This document shows positions 26,101 through 37,402 of a stretch of 64,000 nt of DNA, piece after piece. The DNA lies in NCBI GenBank assembly GCA_037074765.1, contig JBAMDO010000082.1:62001-126000 (forward strand), in the 5' to 3' direction. The stretch is from Mansonella perstans (lineage: Eukaryota; Nematoda; Chromadorea; Rhabditida; Onchocercidae). The notes below the pieces were generated by a model, which did no database searches, was not told where the DNA came from, and saw only the letters and a list, made by a program, of their open reading frames with translations. The position numbers were made by a program, and so were the translations under genes. Within the stretch, counting starts at the first letter, position 1; every line of letters starts with the position of its first letter.

Positions 26101-29100
26101 ATACGATCTATACAAAAATTTTTTTATAAAATCTGGAAAAAGAACCAATAATAAATTTTTTTCGGGAATAATATTTTATAAAAATTTTTTTGTTGTTGTC
26201 GTTGCTTTTATTTTATCCTCTTTTTTTATTTCATCTTTTTAACATTTCTGTTTGGTTTATTTTATGCGTTTTTTAAATTTGTTAAATTTAATATGAATAG
26301 TATATTCTTATTTGGGGAAATTTGAAATAATAAACCAAAAAAAGATTATTCTGAGCAAAAACTACATTAATCATTAAATTAGCGACTCATTAACATAGTC
26401 AAAAAAATTAGAAGGTAGTAATTAGCGATTCACTAATGTACATTATGTTATGATAAATTTAACCACTGCTCGATGTCATCAGTAGTTTTGCATATTACAG
26501 GAATTACAAGTTTACCAGCATTTGCTATTGGACTATTTATTGGTAGCTTAATTATGCGAATATTTAAATTACAAGGTAACTGTTTCTCTTAGTTTTTGAA
26601 TTAATTATAATTAATGGTTCGGCACTAAATTACCGAATATATTTTTAAATAATCGTCGGAGCGTATATTGTATCTTGAATTAATTATTACTAATAATTCA
26701 TTACTAATGATCATTTCTTTTCTAATAATCATAATTAGTAGTCATTATCATACATATCTTCTTTTGAAATAATTTTAAACTATCTTTTTGAATCTGTTCA
26801 ATAGAAATGATTCAATGTATAAAAAATATCATTTAATTTCATTTTTAAAAGTAACGAATTTTAGACTATCCGTGAGATATTTAAAAATTGACATTGACAA
26901 ATAATTTACGGTTTTGTGCCATAATAATTAATTAGTATCAATCATTTTTTCAGGTCGAAAAGCTGTAGCATATATTCTTGTATGTACATTAATTTCTAGC
27001 TTATTTTTAATACAGAATACGATGATTGGTTGCAAATCAGTGCTTAGTTTAATTGCTGATAACGCTAGGTAAATATTTGCCAGTTAAAACTAATTGAAAT
27101 TTTAATCAGTGTAAAATTCAGGATTACTAAAATTTCAAATCATTTAGTAATCGAATACACTTCATTTTTTCTTTTTCATGATATGTAAAATCGCATATTT
27201 TCATGCATAATTATACAAAATTAATTCTTTGCCTTTGCTTTCCTGCACAAAAATTTTTGTCACGAAATAAATCATTTAAATAAATGGCTTAATTAATCAT
27301 TTAACTAATTTATCAACCAATCAACCAATCGATGAACAATAATTCATTTCAGATTAATTGATGAAAATTTTACGACAGTATGTAATAGTGGCTGCAGCTG
27401 CAATGGTATACCATTGTATCCGGTCTGTAATCGCCATGGACAAGCATTTTATTCACCTTGTCATGCGGGTTGTTTTCTCGATCGAACCTTTTTGAGTCAA
27501 TCAATTGTCAAAGTATATATTTCCCTAACTTTTTGGCCTGAAAAAAAGTTTTTCTTTTGAAATCATAAATTATAACTAAGTTATAATCTTTCTAACTCTT
27601 GCCCCAACATTCAATTTATTTTGAGCCTGAAATTTTTCCTAAAACGATGAATTAAGTCCTTTCGACAACTAAGCAACTAAGTCTAGTCTTAAGTAAAATG
27701 ATAAATTTTAAGCCTAAAATGTTTTCGAAATTTGCCTAAGCCGGTCAATTAAGTCTATCCTCAAGTATTTCTTAACTTCTGTTAAAATGACAAATTGTAA
27801 ATGTAATTCCGCAACTTTTTTCCTTAAATGATTAAATGAAACCATTTCTTTCAGGCTAAAATATTTTAACTTCAAATATACTATTAAATTTATGCTAGCT
27901 ATTGCTGTAATCGGTGTCATAAATGTCATAAAATTACTTTGCAGTTTAAAAAATTAGATTAAAAATGGCTTGGCTTGCAAGAACTAGACTCTTTGATAAT
28001 TTTTAAATTAGCCAACTAGATCATCTGATTTCCTTTAATGTCAATTAAACTAGTGAAAATCTAGTCATAATTATTTTATCCAGTAATTAATATCTAAATG
28101 ATATAACTGGAAACAGTTTCTTTAAATGATAAATTAAGGTTAAAAACTTTTTTTTAAATTTATTTTTCTAACTTCTGCCCTAAATGTATTTTTCAAACTT
28201 ATTGCTTTTTTAGATCTTTCAAAACTGTAGCTGCTCTAACAGCACAGATCATCAGATATCACGTGATTTTTGTGATGAAAGCATCTGTGAACAAAATTTT
28301 GCTTGGTATTCTTTGAACTTGGCATTTTCGAGTATTTTTGGTGGAATGTGCGTTACTCCAGCAGTACTAATAGTTCTCAGGTAAGCTAATACATATTTCA
28401 GCTGGTCTCATGGATACACTTTCATTTAAATGTTGAACTGTTTGAACATCGGGAGATTCAGATTTCCGATAAATAAGATCAATGACAATTCGAAAACTTC
28501 CTTTTTCTTTTTTTTAATTGTTTCATTAATTGTAGGTTCATTGCAATAATTAAGCATTTCAAAATACTTTACTAAAATTCTCTAAATTCTGTTTCTCTCG
28601 GGAAGTATGTCAGTTATTCCATTCTTCATTTTGCTTTTTTAATATCATTTGAATTTTGAGATTCTCTTATAATCCTACCATTTAATGCGTCTGTTGCTAA
28701 TTTGAACTTTTTTGCCGATATTTTCTGGAATGAATTGTTACTCCTATTGACTTTTTCATTCTTGAGGCCAAAAGAAAAGTAGCACTTTGTAAACTACATA
28801 TACGAAATTATTAAGATCGGTACCACCAGTGGATCGTAGTATTTCACTTGGCTTTCAAGGATTTCTTGTCAGCTTAATTGGTTTGTTCATTCATATTTTT
28901 AAATTGTCCCATTTTTGTTGCAATTATAAATTACTTTATTTCAATTGCATGCTTTAAACATCAAATATTGATTGAAAGGCTAAACTTAATGATTAATTGA
29001 AAACAAAATCAGTTGGCAACATTATTAGGAAAAGAATAATGCTGCTTTTCATTGCGGAAAACGTGAAAAAAAACTATTGCAGGTAAAAGTTTTTAAAAGA

Positions 29101-29982
29101 GTAATTAAAATTAATAGTTTCTTTTTTCGATTGATTATTTTTTTGCACTAAATAGTTTCCAAGAATAATTTCTCATTTTTTGCAGCAACATTACCATCAT
29201 CGGTTTTTTGGGGTTGGATTATTGACAAAGCATGTATCATGTGGAATATTACAGTATGTGAAGAACGATTATCACAAGGTGCTTGTGAATTATATGATAA
29301 TGACAAATTACGACTTATGACACATATGACTTATGTTATATTGAGGTAGACAACCCTGCTTTATTTTTCCCTTTTTAATTAAAGCTTTCAACTTTTAATT
29401 AACTTTTAACTACTTCTAAAACAAAAGTTCAGCTATTGGAAGCCAAAACACATAAATGAAATCTCCTTCAAAGAAAATAGGCAATTTTTTTGTAGAAAAG
29501 TAGAAATACATCTCACTAGGTAAAATTATGAAAGCTTGATGCTCAAAAATAGTTCAATTCAAAATTAAAGTATTAAAAGCACAAAAATATAGAATCGAAA
29601 TTGGAATTGAAATTTTAAAAGCAATAAACTAAAACGAAAAAAAACAGTTATTTGTAACAAGCATACTTTCTACTAGAATATTCAAATAACAATATTGATA
29701 ATTTGAAATTAAAATAAAATTTTACATACTTTCTTTGAAAAAATCACGTAACATTTTACGTAAAGTACTTTTAATCATTTGAAACTGTAGATTGGTATGC
29801 ATGGAAATATGATTTTATTAGATACTGTATAATCGTTGTATCACATGACATTTGACGTAAAATACTTTGTATTCATTTGAAATTATAGATCGATATCAAT
29901 AATCCCTGATGTTGCTGTTTTTTACTACGGAAAGAATCTCTTACTAATCGATGAACCAAATCCAAAATTAGAAGCAGAATAA
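20108..29982 (+). CDS. Organic anion transporter, OATP/SLCO family (left copy, complete)
   Basis: OATPs are twelve-helix plasma-membrane carriers moving amphipathic organic anions. About eighteen exons give roughly 670 residues, normal for the family: 20108-20125 (MSDQKA, TAA just upstream in frame), 20433-20503, 20595-20715 (SIEKQFQISSRMSGLMVSAG), 21408-21528, 21837-21934, 22768-22884, 23737-23899, 24171-24257, about 24665-24775 (TPRDPSWIGRWWAGF), 25528-25635, 25918-26082, 26501-26575, 26954-27068, 27353-27512, 28214-28380, 28816-28880, 29186-29345 and 29889-29982. Family marks: SxISGL-type helix-2 region, ARWIGAGCLMIA helix 3, the IGPFV..LGIGRT helix, and a large extracellular Kazal-like cysteine loop across two exons (VCNSGCSCNGIPLYPVC onward, then NCSCSN). 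Phases agree at nearly all joins; exon 9 lacks an AG acceptor and an optional exon at 22952-22994 breaks phase. Substrate cannot be inferred. Confidence 0.9.
24965..25160 (+). repeat. Intronic minisatellite, period about 22 bases
   Basis: Roughly eight imperfect units of the form AAATTGATCATAGTCTGATA lie in tandem in the intron after OATP exon 9. Units vary by substitutions and a few indels. The same array is present inverted in the other arm (about 56935-57125) with the same unit order and variants, so it was copied with the arm rather than expanding independently. Confidence 0.8.
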
Positions 29983-30770
29983 TTGCTGTTTTCGTCTAGT
30001 TATACGGAAAATGAAAGTATCACGATAAATTGTAAACTTAATTAATTTGTATAATGCCAAGCAGTGAAAAAAGAGAATATGAAAGCAATTGGTTTATTAT
30101 CTGATAAAGATGTGATCGCTTATCAATCACTGCAACTTACTACTGCTTATATATCTATTCCGGCTACTACAGGACGTTTATTCTTACCAATTCGAAACTT
30201 TGAATTATCCGGTTATGATGTCTTATAACTTTTTTTTGTAACTTGTGAAATCTCAGTTAGGCTTATACATGTTATCGTGGAAGTATGATTGTCGACATAG
30301 ACATTATAATATCAAGCAAGGAAGTCACGCTGTAATTCGAAAATTATCCGACAGAACTGATTTTTGGATAGATATAAAAAATTTGATACATTAAAATTTG
30401 CTTCGATTTCTTTTTGCAACTTAATTAGTTAAATATTTTTAAGCTTTTTTTTAAAATATTTAGTTTTGTTGTGAATCTACTTGCCCTAGAATTAATTCTC
30501 ATTCAAAAATTGGAAAAAACAATAAAATTAAATTTAGATGGTTTTATAATGATAACATTTATAATTGCTCCATTTAGATAAGAAAAATTATTGAACTGCT
30601 AGAATTATTTTGGTTTTTCCGAAAGGAAATATTTCTCTTTAAAAAAGGAAACAGTGGAATTTTATGTTTTGCAGAAAAACATCAACTGTATTGTATTTAA
30701 TTTTGATTCTAGTTATGACAGCGTTTCATTTTTAATCTACAAGTTTTAAATTTAAAAATATATTTTAGTT
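29983..30770 (+). repeat. OATP 3' flank shared with the stray copy at 8.9-9.78 kb
   Basis: Reverse complement of about 8930-9715 with very few mismatches, ending sharply at about 30770 where the first spacer duplication unit begins. In the right OATP copy the corresponding flank (about 45296-46671) is far more diverged. Thus the left copy's downstream DNA is more closely related to a truncated fragment 20 kb away than to its own inverted partner. It holds no recognised gene and may include the transporter's 3' UTR and polyadenylation region. Confidence 0.85.
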
Positions 30771-31041
30771 TTTTATAATACTTTCGTCTTTAACAGACTC
30801 CACTAACAATAATATTGTATAATACAAAAACATTGTCTTCTTCATTTCTTTTCATTCCTTATATATAAGTCACTCCATATAAAGCCACTCTACTTGTACT
30901 TCATTGCTATTGTCAGTTTCACAACAATATCACCTCTTACTATCAACGCTAGCCTTCGCCTTGATTCAACCTCTAATAACCCCATTTTTGTTATCATCTC
31001 GTTACTTTGTACTCCTCCTGAATCCTGAATTTTGACTCTTT

Positions 31042-33480
31042 ATGTTAATACTTTCATGTTTCGCACGTCGTTCTCTTATAATAATTGGTATTATTTCATG
31101 TCTTTTTGTTGCAAATGGTGTCTGGGAAGTAATAAAAAATACAAGTAGCTGTGCATTCCAGGTTCAGAAACATTCTTTCTGACAGCTAACAAAACTTTTC
31201 ACGACAGAGCTATCCATCTCTCAAACAATGACTGGAACACTTCAGAAGATGTAATGTTTTTCTTAATTATCTTCAAAACCATCAAAATTACAGTTTCAGA
31301 TCGATACAATTCAATTTTATATTATTTGCTCAAAATTTATATATTCACTTTTTGAGCTTAAAACTTTTTCAAATGTTTAACTTAAAACGTCTGTAAATCG
31401 TTAGTTTAAGATTCACTATCATAATCAAATTTTTACTTTTCACTATTGCCTATGGCTATTTTGCAATTGTGGTGCTCTTTTCCTTTCTGCTTATAGCACT
31501 AGATCTGTGCTGTTCGGATTTGGGCAGTATTTGATTATGATTGCACAACTTTCCAAAAGAACTAACCACTTCAAATTCCTTACTGAATGTAAAACTGGAA
31601 AGTTATTTAATTAAATGAGACAAGAGTAACGAATGGAAAATTATGATGGATTACAAAGCAAGGAATTGGATCAAAAAAAGCCAGGAAGGATCATCATCTG
31701 TACTAAAGTTGTGAACTTCCTTGCAAAGTAATAGACTTAGAGGCAAAAAAAATCATGCTGCCATTTTTCCTCGAAATTTCTTGGATATAACAAAAAAATT
31801 CAAATTGAAAACTCCAATTCAAAAAATCCAAATTTAAAATTTAAAGTTTAATTTGAAAATGATTTTAAGAATAGCTCCAAAATATAGTTCTGTCAGCTCA
31901 TAAATCGATCTGAATGCTGTTACTCTTTCGTTATCGTTTTGAGACTTCCTTCTTGTCTTTTCAGAATTACATTCAATTTTTTTGGTAATGATGAAGGAAC
32001 AGGAATATTTCGTTTTTCAATTAATCCTGGCGAAGCTGAAGCAATTTTCTATATTTTACGATAATCGATCAAATTTTTTTGGGAGGTGTACTGCATTGAA
32101 TATTGAAGCCATATATTCTGAGTTTATCCTGCAATTCAACCGAATTATTTGTTAATTTGCAACACGTATAGCAATGCCTGAAATCTGATAGAAAAGTAAC
32201 TGCTACATTTACGGATAATTCTTACGACAGAGCATATAATTTTGTAATAATATTCTCAAGGATTGGCATAATGTTATGTGTTATTTAAAATACAATTAGC
32301 CATTCAATTCTTTTTTGTATTTAATTATCATCTTTTTATTCAATATATCAATTTTTAGCTATTCGATAATGAATTTCTTGTTGCGACAATTACGAACTGT
32401 GTTAATAGAATTACCGATATTGCCACTCTCAAATACAAAGCAATTGGCGCAAAAAGATTTGGTGGTTATGCGATAATACCAGCTGAAAACTCTGTATTAT
32501 TTATTAAGCACTAAGCATTTTCTGTGCTAAAATATTCCACGTGATTGGTTATTATATCTTAATTTTCGAAAAATTTTTCAGAAACTATAATGGTTGGCAA
32601 ATGCAAAAAACGTTGCTGAATCATACAGTTTTCATTCATTATTATGCACCTAAAAACACAACATTACAGTTTCATTTAAATTACAAACACGATGTACATG
32701 ATGGATCAGACCTTGAGATATTCATAGACTGTATATTAGGCATAAGAAGTTCTTGATTTTATGACATTATCAATGAATCTGAACAATATCCTAAATTGGC
32801 CATTTTATTGAAGCGCTCAAACTTTCAGAAACTTACCACAAGAGTTGAAAGTTTCGACATAACCAGATTATGCTTCAATTTTGCAAAGACGCATCAATTT
32901 CAATATGATATACTTGGTAGATTGGAAATCCGCGTTTTGCAAGATAAAATTATGGTTTGCTTTTGATATCTCCAATAATTTTATTAAAAACAGCCGACCT
33001 GTGAAAATATTATCTCCTAAAAGACAGGTTAACGATACTCTTCCAGGGGACATTAGATCTGTCCGCAGACATACATCTGTGTCATTTCAGTTGAATTGCA
33101 ATAATTTACATCGCTCACTGACAATTTGATAAAAAAGAAAAATAAAAAATTGAACAAGCAAATTCTTCATTACTTTTTCAAGAAAGGATTGAATGTCGAA
33201 ATTATATTCCTGTGTTCGATACAAAGTGAAACTTTCGCATCCTATACAAATTTCTTTTAAATTATCAAGATCTAACATCAATGAAACACGGAGAATGGTT
33301 GACAGAGTGTTCACCAAAGACATTTTCGTTTGAGTTAAGGGAGGAATGATTGAAAGTAATTTATTTAAACGCTTCAGAATGTCCCATCCATTTGTTCACA
33401 TATATTTAATTTTTAGATTAGGATGAAAGTACACGAAATATCAAGGCACGAGCAAAGTATAAAAGGATGCAGCGTTACTA
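31042..33480 (+). pseudogene. Broken paralogue of the unknown secreted-type gene
   Basis: It starts with the same ATG and hydrophobic leader as unit 2 (MLILSCFARRSLIIIGIISC). The exon at 31965 encodes ITFNFFGNDEG...INPGEAE, but its donor, GT in the paralogue, reads GC here. The next exon (about 32165) has lost its acceptor (gcag became gcaac) and carries adjacent stops (TGATAG near 32189). Later exons are recognisable: 32360-32515 (LFDNEF...VLFIKH then stop), 32581-32756, 32869-32960, 33185-33230 (GLNVEIIFLC then an early stop) and 33415-33480. The exons corresponding to 39463-39906 of the paralogue are absent. I regard it as a pseudogene. Confidence 0.7.
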
Positions 33481-33895
33481 CTGAAGAGCTCATATTTCCT
33501 GACGGTCTTTCCATTTATTCAATGGATAAAAATATATTATTTCATGAATATAATGTACAGGATTTGAATTAGAGCAATGATAACTGTGGTAGCTTTCCTT
33601 ATTATGTATTCACACATGCATTCTGGTGAATTAATTAAAACTATTGAAAGTTGTAATAAAAAATGCACCGAAATACCAAAGTCATCTTAATTATACACAC
33701 GGATACAAGACAAAAAACCATACACCAGAATGCATGACAAAAACATTAATCTAATCTAAGTGAAGGAAAGGGATTTGGGATTATAATCATAAAATAACAA
33801 AAGCGAAGAATTATTTCAACTAACATCCATTTAATTATTAACTGTCGAAAATTTGTCTTATAATCTTTGAAGACTGTAGTTTATGATAGCACAGT

Positions 33896-33992
33896 CTATG
33901 ATTTTTCCATGTATTCCTTAAAGTGTTTTAGATACATTGCACCAACAGCACCATCAACAACATGATGATCACGAGGCAACGTTACAAGCATT
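33896..33992 (-). pseudogene. dlat: Last exon of dihydrolipoamide acetyltransferase (PDH E2), isolated
   Basis: E2 transfers acetyl groups from lipoyl domains to coenzyme A in the mitochondrial pyruvate dehydrogenase complex. This exon follows an AG acceptor and encodes the extreme C-terminus: MLVTLPRDHHVVDGAVGAMY, then LKHFKEYMEKS and TAG. The catalytic HxxxDG motif is intact, although the family's usual DHRVVDG reads DHHVVDG. None of the upstream catalytic-domain exons follows to the right, so this is a stranded 3' end. It is identical at protein level to the copy at 41901-41997. Confidence 0.85.
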
Positions 33993-34197
33993 CTTATTAT
34001 AATTTTGAGCTTGAAATTAATTAGTTTGAAGTAAAGGGCACTTGGAAAGAAGTAAATCAAATATAGAACTGATTAAATATGAGGTGATCGAGTAATGTTA
34101 ATTATATACTGAGTTCTTGATAATTTTCCCAGATAACGCAATTATAGAGAGAAAAGCGGATGAGAAAATCAAATTTGATCATTTCATAAAGAAAAAA

Positions 34198-34291
34198 TTA
34201 CCCAAACTGCCAATTTCAAAACAAAATCATAAATCATTATTAATTTACCCAAACTGCCAATTTCAAAACAAAATCATAAATCATTATTAAT
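34198..34291 (+). repeat. Perfect tandem duplication of a 47-base unit
   Basis: The unit starting TTACCCAAACTGCCAATTTC is present twice back-to-back without visible mismatches, just beyond the DLAT exon. It is absent from the corresponding part of unit 2, so it arose after the two units separated. Confidence 0.9.
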
Positions 34292-34599
34292 TCCGACAAG
34301 CTCTAATATTAACTACCTCAGAATTTTCTTTGAAAAGAAATATTGAATTTATAAATTGCAAAACAGCATTCATTAATAATTGTTAGTCATGTAACTTGAT
34401 CGTTATGAAACTGTAAAGATTACTGAAGCAGCAAAAATAATTCACACACCTGAAACTGATCATATAATGAAATATGTGAGAAAATTTATCGAAAAAACGA
34501 CAAATTGGACAGACAATTTGTTGCACAATTAATTGATATTAATGCATCCTGAAATTTCAGATCAATTTAATATCAAGTTCAATATACTTTAGTTATGAT

Positions 34600-35206
34600 A
34601 TTGCCTGAAAGTTTCCTTTTAATGGATCAAAAACAAATATTCTAGGTAATTTGTTGAAAACAAATATTAATTCAATTTGTTTGCAATAATTATTGCGGGA
34701 AAAAATTTTAATTAATTACCAATAAAATCGCAATTATATTGATAAGCAATATCTTATTGCAGTTTCACGTTAACTGTTATACGGAAATGAGCAGAGTTGC
34801 AAAACCTGCAAGGATTTGTTGCAATGATTAATTAGTTGATTGCAGTTGCAGCAAATTTTAAAGATTATGGTCATAATTGCTGGTTACAACAAATTATGCA
34901 ACATTTTGCAATCAATTCTTACATTCCTATAATTAATTGCAATAGATAAATTATTACCGGTAACTTGAAAACTTACTAAACGATCAATGGCGACAAAGGT
35001 TTTTTTTCTTCCGCATTAATTAATGGAAAAAACTGTTGAAATGACACAACGACGTTTCACAAATTTCTCATGCAAATAAAGTTATGCATTAGTCGTTTAT
35101 CGTATTCTGAAGAAATTGACCTCACAGCCTAACCACTGAACCATTTTTAAAGAGATTCAATCAGTATTCCAATATTTATCATCAATCTTAAATTCTCTTT
35201 CAATGT
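34600..35206. other. Unique AT-rich spacer
   Basis: No gene recognised. A segment at about 35015-35110 is the diverged reverse complement of 12524-12640, and it directly precedes the second copy of the 1.73-kb repeat, while 12524-12640 lies 0.8 kb upstream of the first copy. Confidence 0.5.
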
Positions 35207-36943
35207 CACAGATTTGGAGAGAGATAAGATATTTGCATAGTACTCCTGCAATATGTCCAAGATAAGGTCAATAGTTTCGCAGTCATCGTTCATTCTTTCT
35301 GGCTCAGACTATTGTTAATACTTTATAGGCATATGTAAAACAAATAGAAAATAAACTTCTGGATGACCATATTCTCGATATGTTTCTTCATTTCAATATA
35401 TTGTTGAATTCATTTAAATTTTTTAAAGTATTCCAGCAGTCGAATATGTTTATCGTACATTTATCCATCTGTTATTATGTCAATTAATTTCAAAATTCGA
35501 TTAAAACAATGGCATGAAAACGATTCTGAATTCCTTGATTTGAAATAGATTCCTTTCTTTCACTGATATCCAATGATGTTTCTCACTTGAAAAAATAGGG
35601 ACTAGCGGGGACAGAAATAGGAATTTCCGTATTTTGCTAGTGCATTCTTTATTAATTCTTGCATAGCTTGTATTAATGTGCTATAGAGGTTCCTGAAATT
35701 TTGTAATTCTCTTCCAACAGAAATAAAACTTTCAAATTTCTATTGTTTGGTAACAAATATACGAGTTACATTAACGATTTATTGCATTTGTATCACAGTT
35801 ACGAAGTAATTGATTTTTGTGGAAAACGCGCGCGATATTTGCGACAAATATCGATCCGTGACCTTTAGATGATCCATTTTGTATAGGGCGATTTTCTAAG
35901 ATGTTTTGCGCACGGTAAATAAGTTGTTTTAAATAATTTGAAATGAGCAAGTAAAAAATTTCTTCTTTTTTTCGATGTCTGATGGCAGTATTAAATCGAT
36001 CTATTCATCAAGAACTCACATAAGAGCAACGTTTCATCGAAGAATCCGACGATTCTACAATGATATGCATAATGCACAACTAATTTTTTTTTTTGGAATA
36101 GTTAGGCTTTTTCAACTAAACTGTTTGTTCCTTTCCTATTAAATTTGATATTCAACCTAAGTCTGCTTCTACTAATACATTTTCAATTACGAGTATTGTA
36201 AGTTTGAATATTCTCAAGTATTGGTACACATTTTAAAATTTGGATAGTAATTGACTATCCAAAATTATTTTCTTCAATTGCTCTTATTTTATTTCATGAT
36301 GAATTCGCTATCACGAACTGTTTGAATGTTTGAGCTTAAAACGCTTACAAATCGTTAGCTTAAGGTTCACAAATGCTATCATAATCAAATTTTTAGTTTT
36401 CACTACTGCCTAAGGCTATTTGCAGCTGTGGTACTTTTTTCCTTTCTGCTTGTAGGGCTACATTTGTGCTGCTCGGATTCAGGCAATATTTGATTATGAT
36501 GGCACAATTTTCCACAAGAACTAATCACTTTAAGTTACAGTAATAACTTTAAAAACGCAAATTCAATTTTTATGATTTTTGATACAAGTTAACGCATTTG
36601 TTCATTCGGCAAATGATGCGTGTTGCGGATATTAAAAAAAGTGCAAAATTAAGTAGATAAACAAAATTATCAAATTCGTTTTTTTATCCATTGTTGCTTT
36701 TGTAATCTTCTTCAAAGTACAACTTCAGGAAATGTGTGATCAAGCGCAAAAGTAATTGATGATAAACATTAAAAGTAAATTGATAGCAAGAAGTAGAAAT
36801 CAATTAAGCAATCTGGAGTTCAAACGATCAAGTTGCATGATTAAAAATTATTAATGGATGTTATTTTACAGTTTATAAATTCAAGATTTATTTTCAAAGT
36901 ATTCTGGGGTAATTAATACTGGAACTTGTCGGGAAAATCGAAC
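35207..36943. repeat. 1.73-kb direct repeat, copy 2
   Basis: Near-identical partner of 13396-15120, same orientation, about 21.8 kb downstream. The high identity in non-coding DNA indicates a recent copy event or conversion. It separates the two diverged spacer units. Direct repeats flanking the entire left OATP gene could allow deletion or unequal exchange of that gene. Confidence 0.9.
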
Positions 36944-36984
36944 ATATAACATAATGATTCAATATTTTGTTTTCAAAGTTTCAA

Positions 36985-37146
36985 GGTATTTACTATCCGT
37001 ATTGCCAACCATATAATTTATGGAAAGCTGTCACAGGATGATTTATCATTTTATTTTTGAAAGGTCATGCATTTAAGCTCATTTTTGTAAATGGATACGA
37101 CTAATATCTGTTATCTGTTAAAAGATATGACTACGACTAATACCTG
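36985..37146. repeat. Inverted partner of 42440-42600
   Basis: Read in reverse complement, 42440-42600 gives a diverged match including GATTTATCATTT, TCATGC and the tract CTAATATCTGTTATCTG. The pair brackets most of spacer unit 2. Similarity is moderate, so this is an old element. Confidence 0.6.
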
Positions 37147-37402
37147 TCGTCTTTAACAGATTCCACTAAGAATAATATTGTAATACAAAAGCATTGTCTT
37201 TTTCATTTCTTTTCATTCCTTATAAATAAGTCACTCCATATAAAGCCACTCTACCTGTACTTCATTGCTATTGTCAGTTTCACAACAATATCACCTCTTA
37301 CTATCAACGCTAGCCTTCGCCTTGATTCAACCTCTAATAACCCCATTTTTGTTATCATCTCGTTACTTTGTACTCCTCCTGAATCCTGAATTTTGACTCT
37401 TT

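Larger units (their letters stand above)
18277..28430. repeat. Left arm of large inverted repeat (near-identical part)
   Basis: Matches the reverse complement of 53715-64000 through upstream DNA, exons and introns. Several open frames that lie wholly in introns or antisense are letter-identical between arms (23731-23988 versus 58089-58346; 24593-24775 versus 57302-57484; 27714-27929 versus 54228-54443). Base 18277 pairs with base 64000, so the true left boundary is unknown. Similarity falls in 18420-18730, where the right arm has extra sequence, and around 25640-26150. Confidence 0.95.
30770..34600. repeat. Spacer duplication unit 1 (diverged direct repeat)
   Basis: Corresponds in order and orientation to 37146-42800: first block 30775-31580 matches 37146-37945 at high similarity, then exon blocks of an unknown gene (31965-33480 versus 40017-41480) at lower similarity, then a DLAT 3' exon (33790-34130 versus 41770-42140) that is almost identical, then 34300-34400 versus 42660-42765. 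Unit 2 contains additional sequence (38000-40000) missing here. Similarity varies strongly between adjacent blocks. Confidence 0.8.

Noticed and set aside
27714..27929. Open frame of 71 codons identical in both arms (also 54228-54443)
   Set aside because: It lies antisense in an OATP intron; identity reflects the recent duplication, not coding constraint.
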